DNA from: Luteolibacter luteus
GTDB taxonomy: Bacteria > Verrucomicrobiota > Verrucomicrobiia > Verrucomicrobiales > Akkermansiaceae
Direction: 5' to 3'
Assembly: GCF_012913485.1 (NCBI RefSeq)
Contig: NZ_CP051774.1
Location: 6,200,001 to 6,264,000, forward strand
Length of the DNA: 64,000 nt
Shown: positions 8,601-17,112 of the stretch, in pieces
Layout of the letters: every line of letters starts with the position of its first letter
Position numbering within the stretch: position 1 is the first letter of the stretch
Notes under the pieces: generated by a model
What the model saw: only the letters and a program-made list of their open reading frames with translations
Told to the model about the DNA's origin: nothing
Database searches by the model: none
Made by a program: the position numbers and the translations under genes

Positions 8601-10304
8601 ATTGCTCGCCTGCGTCACACGCAGCCGGGAGTGCAGCTCATCTCGCCGCCGCCGCACCACGATATCTATAGCATCGAGGACCTGGCCCAGCTGATCCACG
8701 ACCTGAAGGAAGTGAACCCGCGCGCCCGCGTGACGGTGAAGCTGGTGGCCGAGACCGGCGTGGGCACCGTGGCAGCCGGCGTGGCGAAGGCCAGCGCCGA
8801 CACGATCCTGATTTCCGGTCACGATGGTGGCACGGGTGCTTCCCCGCTTTCCTCGACGAAGCATGCGGGATCGCCATGGGAACTCGGTCTTTCCGAAGCC
8901 CAGCAGACGCTGCTGATCAACAATCTCCGCGACCGCGTGATCGTCCGCACGGACGGCGGCCTGCGCAATGGCCGTGACATCGTCATCGCCGCGGCGCTGG
9001 GTGCCGAGGAGTTCAACTTCGGCACGATCGCGATGATCGCGATGGGCTGCGTCTATGTGCGCAAGTGCCACCTGAACAACTGCCCGGTAGGTATCGCGAC
9101 GACGGATCCGAAGTTCCGCGCGAAGTTCAAGGGCACGCCGGAAATGGTGATCAACTTCTTCGACGGCGTGGCCCGCGAAGCCCGCGAGATCATGGCGAAG
9201 CTGGGCGTGCGCACGCTGGACGAGATGATCGGTCATCCGGAGTATCTCAAGCAACGCGAGGTGCCGGAGCATCCGAAGGCAAACCTGCTCGACCTGAGCC
9301 CGATGCTGAAGGACGTGATCCCCGATCTGGCGAAGCATCAGGGTGTGGAGGAATCCTCCATCTCCCGCGTCTGCAAGCGCGAGCGCAACGACGGCATTTC
9401 CAAGACCCCGCTCGACCTGCAGGTCCTGCGCGATCTGGCGAAGGCGCTGGGTACCACGGAGATCTCCGCGGAGACGCCGGAATACGGTCCTGCCTCCACG
9501 CCGGATGCGATCACGGAAGCGATCAAGGCGCTGCCCGACCGCCAGCCGGTCGAGCTGAGCTACAACGTGGTGAACACGGACCGGAACATCGGCACGCGCC
9601 TTTCCGGCCGCATCGCCGAGCTGCATGGCGACCGTGGCTTCAATGGCCACACCGCGGTGACTCTGAAGCTGCGCGGCTCAGCCGGTCAATCGCTCGGCAC
9701 CTTCCTGGTGTCCGGCGTGAAGATCGAGCTGACCGGTGAAGCGAACGACTACACGGGTAAGGGCATGGCCGCGGGCGAGATCGTCGTGAAGGTTTCCCCG
9801 GACGCGAAGTTCAACCCGGCGGTGAACACGATCCTCGGCAATACCTCGCTGTATGGTGCGACGGGTGGTGCGCTGTATGCGAACGGCCGCGCGGGCGAGC
9901 GCTTCGCGGTGCGTAACTCGGGTGCCACGGCAGTGGTCGAAGGCGTGGGTGACCACGGCTGCGAATACATGACGAATGGCTCCGTGGCGATCCTGGGCAA
10001 GACCGGGAAGAACTTCGGTGCGGGCATGTCCGGCGGCACGGCCTTCGTCTATGACGTGGACGGCCGCTTCTACTCGCGGATCAATCCGGAGATGGTCGTG
10101 CCGCTGCCGGTGCAGCGCGCGCAGGACATCGCAGAGCTGAAGAAGTTGATCACCGATCACGCCGAGAAGACCGGCAGCCCGCACGCGAAGGCGCTGCTGG
10201 AAGACTGGTCGGCGAGCTTGAAGAAGTTCGTGCGTGTGATCGCGAAGGAGCGTGCCGCGCTGGAGGCTGCCGAAGAGCAGCACGAGGCGGCAGGCACGCG
10301 CTGA
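5637..10304 (+). CDS. gltB: Glutamate synthase, large (alpha) subunit
   Basis: Transfers the amide of glutamine to 2-oxoglutarate, giving two glutamates; core nitrogen assimilation. At 1555 residues it is slightly longer than typical GltB. The catalytic N-terminal Cys after propeptide removal is Cys26 (ERDNCGMGAI). The glutaminase domain is followed by the central domain, the FMN/synthase domain (SGEGGEDPVRY, HDGGTGASPL) and a C-terminal beta-helix (GNTSLYGATGGALYANGRAG). The 3Fe-4S cysteines are Cys1138, Cys1144 and Cys1149, with the expected CX5CX4C spacing. The ATG at 5637 fits the usual propeptide; a TTG 15 bases upstream is in frame. No gltD is adjacent, so the electron-input small subunit must be encoded elsewhere. 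A strong terminator follows. Confidence 0.98.
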   Translation: MNPYYHPSTPLVPGSLHRLSAERDNCGMGAIANIHGKRSFQVIDMALTSVCNMTHRGAVDADMKTGDGSGILSQIPYPIFLKAAEKLGTKLENEADLAVAVFFMPLNDVAGQKQLKALAEEVVTKRGITIIGWREVPVNPDALGKIALTSQPHIEHLLLKKPAAWDGDRYERQLFLCRREIEKKTKGINGFYMPTFSSRLISYKGLAMPAALRAFYSDLQDSDFQTAISLYHQRFSTNTFPAWPLGQPFRMMCHNGEINTVEGNRNWMASREEFFSNPIWEGDIELLHDLMNEHESDSASLDHALEVLVLSGRSLEHAMCMLVPPAYRNDEDISDDLRAFYQYIRSFSEPWDGPAGLVYTDGTKICASLDRNGLRPSRYKLTEDGLLYIGSEAGAVVIDDSKVIRKGRLGPGQMLSVDTSTGVVRNDREVKEALAKQKPYRQWIDENRLELRKFCSPDALAPAEDFNALDLSRQQVSHGISLEELDMVFPPMIKGAQEAVFSMGDDIPLAVLSTYPRLLFTYFKQRFAQVTNPPIDPIREWAVMSASAGLGPERNLLDETPEHCRIINVESAILFEHQVDRLKHLDEHGFPAQVIDITWPAASGNTGLKQRLDELCKEVEAAVDKGVSILILSDRGASAERVPIPAILATGTIHHHLNRVRKRMRCSLVLESGEVRDTHQVSCAFGFGATAVSPYLGFATVRQLVAADAGKGKLDGISVEKAMANYAKALEKGVLKIMSKMGISVLNSYQGAQIFEAIGVGGEVIDFAFTGVQSKVGGVGFAEIAEESLIRHKAAFLNEPSANGTLDLGDPGYNRYRKSGERHAWTTDVIKNFHTFVKSGKAEDYDDYVKVSLETKPVAIKDLFEFVPVSSGPILLEEVEPIESIRRRFTTAAMSLGALSPEAHETLAIAMNRIGGKSDSGEGGEDPVRYKPYPNGDFARSWIKQVASGRFGVSAHYLVNADELEIKMAQGAKPGEGGQLPGQKVNALIARLRHTQPGVQLISPPPHHDIYSIEDLAQLIHDLKEVNPRARVTVKLVAETGVGTVAAGVAKASADTILISGHDGGTGASPLSSTKHAGSPWELGLSEAQQTLLINNLRDRVIVRTDGGLRNGRDIVIAAALGAEEFNFGTIAMIAMGCVYVRKCHLNNCPVGIATTDPKFRAKFKGTPEMVINFFDGVAREAREIMAKLGVRTLDEMIGHPEYLKQREVPEHPKANLLDLSPMLKDVIPDLAKHQGVEESSISRVCKRERNDGISKTPLDLQVLRDLAKALGTTEISAETPEYGPASTPDAITEAIKALPDRQPVELSYNVVNTDRNIGTRLSGRIAELHGDRGFNGHTAVTLKLRGSAGQSLGTFLVSGVKIELTGEANDYTGKGMAAGEIVVKVSPDAKFNPAVNTILGNTSLYGATGGALYANGRAGERFAVRNSGATAVVEGVGDHGCEYMTNGSVAILGKTGKNFGAGMSGGTAFVYDVDGRFYSRINPEMVVPLPVQRAQDIAELKKLITDHAEKTGSPHAKALLEDWSASLKKFVRVIAKERAALEAAEEQHEAAGTR

Positions 10305-10322
10305 GAGTGCTGATCTTTCAAG

Positions 10323-10354
10323 AGGGCGTCTCCGGGAACGGAGGCGCCCTTTTT
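10323..10354 (+). terminator. Rho-independent terminator of gltB
   Basis: A 12-bp stem (AGGGCGTCTCCG with CGGAGGCGCCCT, one G-T wobble) with a GGAA loop, followed directly by TTTT. It begins 18 bases after the gltB stop. Confidence 0.9.
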
Positions 10355-10595
10355 GCGTTGAGGAGATGAGGCTGACATGGGAGACATGCTGCTGGTTCAG
10401 ATCGAATCCATTGCCATGAGTGAAAATCCCATGACGACAGAATCTCCGCGGCGAGGCGGCTTCCTGCTTGGCCAGCTGTGGAAGGCTCCCGCTTGCCGGG
10501 AGAAGGACGAGGAACTCCTTTCCGCCATCGTGAAGGGTCCGTTGTTGCCGGAGGGATCCGGATCCGGGCCAAGGATCTGTTCTGTTAGGTAGCCG

Positions 10596-11834
10596 ATGCC
10601 AAAGAGGAGATCCATCGTCGCTGCCGCCGGCGGGATTCTCGTCGCAGGGATCCTTGTCCTTGCGAGAACGGCTTCTCCTCGTTCCGAAGGAGAGGCCGGG
10701 GCCGGCTCCAACTCCGGCATCATCCCGGCAACCCAAGCGTATCACGACGGCAAGCGCTCGCGTGCATCTTCTGCCGCGCAGGCTCTCGCTGAGCTTCGCA
10801 AGCTCTCGAACTCGACGCGATATGATGGGATGCGGGCCGATCCCGGGATCACCTATGAAGTCCGCCGGCTTGAGCGCTTGGTGGACGAACTTGGCCTGGA
10901 TGAGGTCAATGCACTGCGCAACGACTCCGATCTGCTTGCAAAGGCGAGCAAGGAGTCCGGAGGCTTCTCCCAAGCGAAGACCCTTTTATCGCTGTTAGAC
11001 CGGCGCTTCGGAGAGCTGGCACCGGGGCAGGTTCTCGACATCGCTGCCTATGTCGGGTGCGCGAGCAACTTCCGCTATGCTTCGATGATCGAGGGTGCAT
11101 CGCGCAGCGACTCCGCTGCGGCCATCCGCTTCTGGAGAGAGCATCTGTTGGATCTGAAAGACAGGGAAGGCGCCTTGACCCTTGCGATGTCGGGTCATTT
11201 TCTGAATCCCTTGATCACCGGTGCCGTCCATGCGGATGCAGATGCCGCTTGGGAGATGATCTCGGCCTTCAACGCCGACGAGGGCCCCGACGGACCTAGC
11301 GTCCTTTATTTTCGTGGCCTTCCCGCAAGCACGGATTGGCAGGAAGCTCGTTCACGCCTCGAGTCCCTGGGAAGTGTCCCATCTGAAGAGCCCATCGCCC
11401 GGTCCGCCATGGAACTGGCCGGTGCGTGGGTGAAAGACGATGCCGATGCCGCGATGGCGTGGTTCGGGAAGGAGGCTTCCTCCCATCCGGCTGCGGCATC
11501 ATCCTGTGCACATGTCCTCGACTCTTGGATGCGCTACGATCCGGATGAGGCGTTGGCGTGGCTTCAGACATGGAAGCCAGATGAAATCGACAAGGGCGCG
11601 ATCATCCAATCGATGCTGCGAATCGGCGCCGAATCCCAGGAAGAGCAGCTCCTCGCGGCGCTCGATGACCCGCGCCGCGTCCATGAGATCGTGGTCTCCG
11701 TCTGCAGCCAGAGGTTCATCCCGATAGAAAAAATCGACCGCTTGATCGCATTGGACACTCTTCGCGAGGAAACGCGTCAAGAGCTCCGGGACATCAAGGC
11801 GAAGAGGCTTGCGCCCGCGGGATCGGGGCAGTGA
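10596..11834 (+). CDS. Membrane-anchored or exported helical protein of unknown function
   Basis: 412 residues, no recognised domain. An N-terminal hydrophobic segment after MPKRR (SIVAAAGGILVAGILVLA) is a signal anchor or signal peptide. The rest is almost entirely helical and contains loose repeats of a DADAAMAWF / DPDEALAWLQTW type, suggesting a TPR- or HEAT-like solenoid. The architecture resembles the 432-residue protein at 30140, which may be a distant relative. The 290 bases upstream hold the gltB terminator and a 71-codon open frame that I do not regard as a gene. No operon partner is obvious. Confidence 0.75.
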   Translation: MPKRRSIVAAAGGILVAGILVLARTASPRSEGEAGAGSNSGIIPATQAYHDGKRSRASSAAQALAELRKLSNSTRYDGMRADPGITYEVRRLERLVDELGLDEVNALRNDSDLLAKASKESGGFSQAKTLLSLLDRRFGELAPGQVLDIAAYVGCASNFRYASMIEGASRSDSAAAIRFWREHLLDLKDREGALTLAMSGHFLNPLITGAVHADADAAWEMISAFNADEGPDGPSVLYFRGLPASTDWQEARSRLESLGSVPSEEPIARSAMELAGAWVKDDADAAMAWFGKEASSHPAAASSCAHVLDSWMRYDPDEALAWLQTWKPDEIDKGAIIQSMLRIGAESQEEQLLAALDDPRRVHEIVVSVCSQRFIPIEKIDRLIALDTLREETRQELRDIKAKRLAPAGSGQ

Positions 11835-11996
11835 GCATCCCTGCATGGCAGTCCTTGCAGATCGCAGCAGCGCGGAGGAGCTCATGGTACAGCATCATGA
11901 GCCGCTCCTGTGCTGCAAGCGTTTGAAGCCCCGCGGTTTCGAGGGGAACCGCATTTCTGCGGCAAAGACTGGCACGGGAACCGCAAGGAAAGGCCT

Positions 11997-12839
11997 ATGA
12001 AGATTGCCATCTTTCCGCAAAGAGGACGGCTCCGCACGCAGCCAAGATCCTCGGGACACCGCTCGATCGTGCGTCTCTATTTCGAGGCCTATGAATACAA
12101 GGACCGTGTCTTGCTGACGTCCTTGCTTGCGGGCGACTTCACTTTCACAAGTCCGGTCGATGATGCGATCGATCGCGACGAATACTTCGCGCGTTGCTGG
12201 CCTAACAGCCGGCACACCGCCGTCTTCAAGATCGAGAGGCTGATCGAGGATGGTGATGATGTGGTGGTTACCTACACCGCGACGACGAGCTACGGCTCCA
12301 CGTTCAAGAACACGGAGATCTTCACCTTCCGCGATGACAAGATCGCGCAGGTGCAGGTGTTCTTCGGCACGGAGACGGCAAGCGCGGCCAGCGGTGCGGA
12401 GATCGCGGACCTGATCGAGACATGGGCCGAGGGAATCCGCGGCAAGGATGTGGAGATGGTCGCCAGCCAGTTCGCGGAAGATGCGGTGGGCTTCTTCCTC
12501 GCACCGCCGCTGATCGCGGATGAGGACCTGCGCGTGAACCTGCGGGAGTGGTTCCATACCTTCGATGGCGATCTCGGCTATGAGGTCCGTGACTTGAAGG
12601 TGCATGCGAGCGGCGATGTCGCTTGGGCGCATGCGCTGAATCATCTGGCCGGGATGAAGAAGGAGGGCGAGGAGGCGGACCTGTGGTTCCGCGTGACGAT
12701 GGGCTTCGAGAAGATCGATGGATCATGGAAGATCCTCCATGCGCATGAGTCCGTGCCGTTTCTCATGGATGGCAGCGGCAAGGCGGCCTTGGATTTGAAG
12801 CCGCAAGGGCTTTCCCAAGGGGATTCCGGGATTACCTGA
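11997..12839 (+). CDS. Protein with two tandem SnoaL/NTF2-like domains
   Basis: 280 residues. Two NTF2-like cone folds follow each other. The first spans about residues 22-128 (SIVRLYFEAYEYKDR, DEYFARCWPN, NTEIFTFRDDKIAQVQVFFG). The second spans about 135-265 (IADLIETWAEGIRGKD, REWFHTFDG, WAHALNHLAGM, WKILHAHESVPF), the SnoaL_3 / ketosteroid-isomerase-like form. Such domains serve as enzymes or binding pockets; the sequence does not tell the substrate. The ATG at 11997 has an AAGGAAAGG sequence just upstream; the frame is open further upstream to 11910 but that extension is not domain-like. Two-domain fusion is less common than single copies. Confidence 0.8.
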   Translation: MKIAIFPQRGRLRTQPRSSGHRSIVRLYFEAYEYKDRVLLTSLLAGDFTFTSPVDDAIDRDEYFARCWPNSRHTAVFKIERLIEDGDDVVVTYTATTSYGSTFKNTEIFTFRDDKIAQVQVFFGTETASAASGAEIADLIETWAEGIRGKDVEMVASQFAEDAVGFFLAPPLIADEDLRVNLREWFHTFDGDLGYEVRDLKVHASGDVAWAHALNHLAGMKKEGEEADLWFRVTMGFEKIDGSWKILHAHESVPFLMDGSGKAALDLKPQGLSQGDSGIT

Positions 12840-12929
12840 TCGGGGCGCCGACAAAGATCGGGCAAGGGTGACGCGACGCTTGGATTCCCGGGGGAAATCG
12901 GCATCGTTCAGTTCACGCCTTCCATCCTG

Positions 12930-13337
12930 ATGAAACCTTATCTCGGTGCCAGAAGTGAGATCCATCCCGGTCACGAGCATGTGATGGAGAGCGATGCGCC
13001 TGAATCCCCATGGGGCGTCGTTTTTGAAGATGACGGGGATACCGGCTACTTCTACGCGAGGGATTATCGGGAGGTGGATTCCGTGTTTGTGGATGCGTTG
13101 CACATCTACACGGTGAAGCAGGTCGTGGATGCATCGCTTCCATCCAATCTCCGGATCATCTGGAGCAACGATTGGAGCAAGGCGGCGCTGCTTCTGAACA
13201 ACAGACCTCACGCGATGTTCGATTTCGCGGAGAAGATCGGATACTCCATTGATGAGTTTCCAGAGCCTGACCCGAACACGGGGTGGCGGCGGCTGCCATG
13301 GAGCAAGGAACTGAAGCGCTTCTTCTACTCGGAGTAG
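12930..13337 (+). CDS. DUF2251-like small protein
   Basis: 135 residues, soluble, no signal peptide. It contains the stretch WGVVFEDDGDTGYFYARD followed by VDALHIYTVKQVVD and IIWSNDWSKAALLLN, which I recognise as the pattern of the uncharacterised DUF2251 family. No catalytic motif is evident. It lies 90 bases after the double SnoaL gene on the same strand and may share its transcript. Its stop is 50 bases from the 3' end of the opposite-strand lnt gene. Confidence 0.65.
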   Translation: MKPYLGARSEIHPGHEHVMESDAPESPWGVVFEDDGDTGYFYARDYREVDSVFVDALHIYTVKQVVDASLPSNLRIIWSNDWSKAALLLNNRPHAMFDFAEKIGYSIDEFPEPDPNTGWRRLPWSKELKRFFYSE

Positions 13338-13387
13338 CCCTTGCCCGGCTGTCGAAGCGAGGCAGGCGTCTCACGGTCCCGGGGGCT

Positions 13388-15109
13388 TTACTTTTCTTCG
13401 TCTTCCTCGGGTGCCTCGGGTTCTTCCGGTGCTTCCGGTGCTTCCTTCTTTCGAAGGCTCATTCCGACGATGGAAAACACGCCGAGGAGAATGACGCCCC
13501 AATCACCGATCCGTGCGTAGAGGGTGACGGGTGGATTTTTGGGGATGTCCACCTCGGCCATCAGGGTGCCGCGGGTGAAGTGGCTGCCCTTTTCATCGCG
13601 CAGTTCCTGTGGCTTGCCACCGTCCGGATGCAGGGTCGTGCCGACGGGAGTCACCGCGGCGCTGACGCCGGTATTGGCACAACGGATCATCGGCCGGCGA
13701 AATTCGATGGCGCGGAAGCGGGCGTTCGCGAATTGCTGTGCGGCTCCTTCGGTTTCCTTGAACCAACCGTCATTGGTCACGTTCACGATCACCTGTGGGC
13801 CCTCGCGGACGAACTTCCGCATCAAGCGCGGCACGGTGTCTTCAAAGCAGACCGTGGGGATCACGCCGAAGTTCTGGCCCTTCACCTCCGCGGTGAGAGG
13901 TTCCAAGCTCTCCCCCACGCTCAAGCCGCCGCCGAATTCGACGCCGGACTGCTGTTCGTAGATCTTTCCGAGGAAGGGCAGCTTGTCGATGAGCGGAATG
14001 TATTCACCGAAGATGACGAGGTGATGCTTCCGGAAAGTCTGTAGCTGTCCATCGGAGGGAAGGATCGCGAGGGAGTTCCACTCCTTCGCATCTTCCTTCA
14101 TCATCAGCATGCCGTCGTGAGCCTCGGACTCGGTCTCGTTCACGCCGAAGACGATGGTTGCCGGGCTCTTCTCGCGAATCCGGTCGATGGTATCGACATT
14201 CTGCTGCCACATCCCCCAGGTGCCATCATCGGCCCGCAGGATGCGCCCGGTCAGTGCCGTCTCCGGCCACATGATCCAATCCGGCTGCTTGCTGCCGGCC
14301 TTCTCGACCGCGGCCAAGGTGTCATCCTCATAGCCGATGTGCACTTCCTCCGCGGTCCACAGCGGGCGTGCCGCTTCCTGAGGGATATTCAGCTGCACCA
14401 GAAGGGCCCGCAGGCGGATCGACTCCCCCTGCTTCGAGGTGGTGAGCCGCCAAACGCCGTAGGCATAGGCAGCCCCCATCACCAGCACCACGCAACCCAT
14501 CGCCACCTGGCGGCGCAGCACCGCGGAGTGATACTGGGAAACACGGCGGACGCAGACCTGCACCAGCACGGCCTGCATGAAAATCGGCAGCATGGAGAGC
14601 CCCGTGACGCCTAACAAATCCGCTGCCTGCGAGAAGACCGGCGTTTCATGAAAGGCCACGCCCAGCGGGTTCCAGCCGAAGCCCGTGAAGAGCCACCCGC
14701 GCAGCCACTCCAGCGCCGCCCATGTGGCCGCGCAGGAAAATGCATACAGCGGTGCGGAGAAGAGTCCTTCCTTCCGGCCGCCCCGCCAAGGATTCCCGAG
14801 GGTGGACGCAAAGAGCGCCCACGCCGCCGGGAACAAGGCGAGATACAGGGAAAGCGCCACCCAGCCCACATCCGTCACGCTCCGCAGCCACACCAGATTC
14901 GGCAGGAAGAAGGCGGCACCGGTGAGGTAGCCGAGGAAGAAGGCCTTCCTCTTCCGCCGCTTCTCGCCCAGCGACCAGAGCGCGATCAGGATCGGCACGA
15001 GCACCAGCCAGACCAGCTTCCCCACCGAGTGCGGCGGGAAGAGCAGGGCCATGCCGGCGCCGCTGGCAATCGCTGCCAGCGGCCGGAGAGCAAAGGCGAG
15101 ACGTTTCAT
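13388..15109 (-). CDS. lnt: Apolipoprotein N-acyltransferase
   Basis: Inner-membrane enzyme that adds the third acyl chain to the N-terminal Cys of lipoproteins. 573 residues. The N-terminal half has multiple membrane helices (ASGAGMALLFPP, LVWLVLVPILIALW). The C-terminal half is the nitrilase-like catalytic domain with the triad Glu283 (MWPETALTG), Lys (FRKHHLVIFGEYIP) and Cys (IPTVCFEDTVP). The extreme C-terminus is an unusual Pro/Glu tail (EAPEAPEEPEAPEEDEEK). The gene lies 27 bases downstream of the phosphohexomutase gene on the same strand and may be cotranscribed with it. Confidence 0.95.
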   Translation of the reverse strand: MKRLAFALRPLAAIASGAGMALLFPPHSVGKLVWLVLVPILIALWSLGEKRRKRKAFFLGYLTGAAFFLPNLVWLRSVTDVGWVALSLYLALFPAAWALFASTLGNPWRGGRKEGLFSAPLYAFSCAATWAALEWLRGWLFTGFGWNPLGVAFHETPVFSQAADLLGVTGLSMLPIFMQAVLVQVCVRRVSQYHSAVLRRQVAMGCVVLVMGAAYAYGVWRLTTSKQGESIRLRALLVQLNIPQEAARPLWTAEEVHIGYEDDTLAAVEKAGSKQPDWIMWPETALTGRILRADDGTWGMWQQNVDTIDRIREKSPATIVFGVNETESEAHDGMLMMKEDAKEWNSLAILPSDGQLQTFRKHHLVIFGEYIPLIDKLPFLGKIYEQQSGVEFGGGLSVGESLEPLTAEVKGQNFGVIPTVCFEDTVPRLMRKFVREGPQVIVNVTNDGWFKETEGAAQQFANARFRAIEFRRPMIRCANTGVSAAVTPVGTTLHPDGGKPQELRDEKGSHFTRGTLMAEVDIPKNPPVTLYARIGDWGVILLGVFSIVGMSLRKKEAPEAPEEPEAPEEDEEK

Positions 15110-15136
15110 GGATGCAGCACGGGAGCCGAAGACGGA

Positions 15137-17098
15137 TCAGGCCAAGCGTGCCTTGGCATCCGCCTCGATCCAGGCCCACAGGGTATCCAGGGAGCCGCCC
15201 ACCTTCGTGCGTGCGCCGAGCAGGTCATCCGTCGGGGCTGACTTACCATAGAGGTAGTACTTGATCTTCGGCTCGGTGCCGGAAGGCCGCACGGCGAAGG
15301 AGCGCCCGTCTTCCAGATCGACAAAGAGCATCTTCTCCTTCGGCAGGGCATCGCCCTCCGCATCGAAGAGATCCTGCGTCGCGAAGTCGCGGATGTTCGA
15401 GACCGCGGAACCATCGATCTCCGTCGGGGGATTGCGCGAATAGGAGGTGGCGAGCGCCGAAATCTTCATCGCGCCATCGGCACCTTCCATCACTATCGAT
15501 TTGCCGCGCTCCTCATGGTAGCCATATTCGCGGAAGATGTCATCGAGCAGGCAGGCCAGGGTCTTGCCCACGGACTTCGCGTAGGCGGCAACTTCGGCGA
15601 ACATCACGGCGGCACCGTTGCCATCCTTGTCGCGCACGAAGTCGCAGCCGAGATAGCCGTAGCTCTCCTCGCCGCCGAAGAGGAAGAAGCGGGAATACTC
15701 CAGGCGCAGCGCGCGCGTGGTCGCCTCATCCAGCGAGCGGTAGTCGCCCTTCTTGTCCGCCGGGATCGCGTCCTCATACTTGCGGAGCTTCTCGGCGATG
15801 TATTTGAAGCCGGTCAGCGTATCCACCACGCCGATGCCGAACTTGTCGGCGATCGCACGCTGGAGCTCGGTGGTGACGTAGGTCTTCACGAAGAGCGTAC
15901 GGGCACGCGTGGTGTCATTGATCCAGCCGATCTCGAAAGCGGTCTTCGCGCGATACCATGCCATCAGCGAGCCGATCTGGTTGCCGGTCAGCAGGCGCAT
16001 CGCTCCCTGGGCATCGCGCACGGCCACTCCCATGCGGTCGTTGTCCGGATCCGTGCCGATCACGATCTCCGCGCTTTCCTTGTTCGCGAGATCGATGGCC
16101 ATTTTCAGGGCCGGTGCGTTCTCCGGGTTCGGGGATTCCACGGTCGGGAAACGGCCATCCTGGATATCCTGCTCCGGCACGGTGATCACTTCGAAGCCAA
16201 GCTCGCGGAGCATCGGCACGATGATCACGCCGCCCACGCCGTGGAGGTTCGTGTAGACCACGCGGGTCTTCGTGCCTTCCAGCAGCTCCGGACGCATCAG
16301 CAGCGACTTCAGGCGATCCATGTAGCGGCGGTCGATCTCCGCGCCGATGGCTGTCACGGTGCCGCGCTGGTCTTCCGGCAGCGCTTCGTAGACCTCGCTC
16401 TCGATCTTGTTCACCTCCGTGATGATCGCGGTGGCGTGCGGCTCCACGATCTGGGCGCCGTCATTGAAGTATGCCTTAAAGCCGTTGTCGTGGGACGGGT
16501 TGTGGCTGGCGGTCAGCACCACGCCCGCATCGGCACGCAGCTCGCGGATCGCGAAGGAAAGCTCAGGGGTCGCACGACCGGAATCGAAGAGATAGGCATC
16601 GCAGCCCAGATCGGCGCAGGCCTTCGCGCAGAACTCGGCGAAATCCCGGGAGAAGTGGCGCGTGTCATGGGCGAAGACGAGCTTCGGCTTCCGCTCGGTG
16701 CCGACGTGGCGCTTCGCATAGGCGATCAGGCCGCGGACCGCGCGGGAGACATTGAAGAAATTCATCGTCGCGGTGCCGAAGCAGGGATGCTCCGGGCGAT
16801 CATTCGGGCCGCCCTTCCCCTGCTCTGCTGCGGTCACCACCTTGCCGATGGTCCGGCCGCGCAGGCCGCCGGTGCCGAAGGCGAGGGTCTTGAAGAAGCG
16901 GTCATTGAGCTCCTCCCACTCGCCCGCGGCCACCAGTTCGCGCACGGCGGCTTCGGCGAGCGGGGTGGCAGCTCCTTCCAGGAGCAGGTCGATGTTCTTG
17001 CGGGTGGCAGGCAGGATGTGGCTGGCAGCCAGGGCTTCGTCGAGTAAGGCGGCGAGGTCGCTCATTTCGCGCTGGATGGTAGCGGCCCGATCCTTCAT
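15137..17098 (-). CDS. Phospho-sugar mutase (phosphoglucomutase/phosphomannomutase family)
   Basis: Alpha-D-phosphohexomutase, probably interconverting glucose 1- and 6-phosphate. 653 residues with all four family signatures: the phosphoserine loop LTASHNPSHDNGFKAYF, the metal loop GTDPDNDRMGVAV, the sugar-specificity loop GGEESYGYLG and the phosphate-binding RPSGTEPKIKYYL. GEES-type loops suit glucose or mannose; length and start (GTGGLRGR) suit the PGM2-like bacterial group. The ATG at 17098 lies 14 bases from the divergent methyltransferase start at 17113. The frame is open far upstream, but that part is the shadow of the methyltransferase gene. Confidence 0.93.
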   Translation of the reverse strand: MKDRAATIQREMSDLAALLDEALAASHILPATRKNIDLLLEGAATPLAEAAVRELVAAGEWEELNDRFFKTLAFGTGGLRGRTIGKVVTAAEQGKGGPNDRPEHPCFGTATMNFFNVSRAVRGLIAYAKRHVGTERKPKLVFAHDTRHFSRDFAEFCAKACADLGCDAYLFDSGRATPELSFAIRELRADAGVVLTASHNPSHDNGFKAYFNDGAQIVEPHATAIITEVNKIESEVYEALPEDQRGTVTAIGAEIDRRYMDRLKSLLMRPELLEGTKTRVVYTNLHGVGGVIIVPMLRELGFEVITVPEQDIQDGRFPTVESPNPENAPALKMAIDLANKESAEIVIGTDPDNDRMGVAVRDAQGAMRLLTGNQIGSLMAWYRAKTAFEIGWINDTTRARTLFVKTYVTTELQRAIADKFGIGVVDTLTGFKYIAEKLRKYEDAIPADKKGDYRSLDEATTRALRLEYSRFFLFGGEESYGYLGCDFVRDKDGNGAAVMFAEVAAYAKSVGKTLACLLDDIFREYGYHEERGKSIVMEGADGAMKISALATSYSRNPPTEIDGSAVSNIRDFATQDLFDAEGDALPKEKMLFVDLEDGRSFAVRPSGTEPKIKYYLYGKSAPTDDLLGARTKVGGSLDTLWAWIEADAKARLA

Positions 17099-17112
17099 GG
17101 CAATGCCTTCCC

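Noticed and set aside
5502..9650. 1382-codon open frame on the minus strand opposite gltB
   Set aside because: It is the antisense of a well-supported gltB with GC-rich codon bias. The translation is Arg/His/Val/Leu-rich with no domain pattern.
10377..10592. 71-codon frame between gltB and the next gene
   Set aside because: No ribosome-binding site, no family and composition like non-coding DNA; an equally long frame runs on the other strand.
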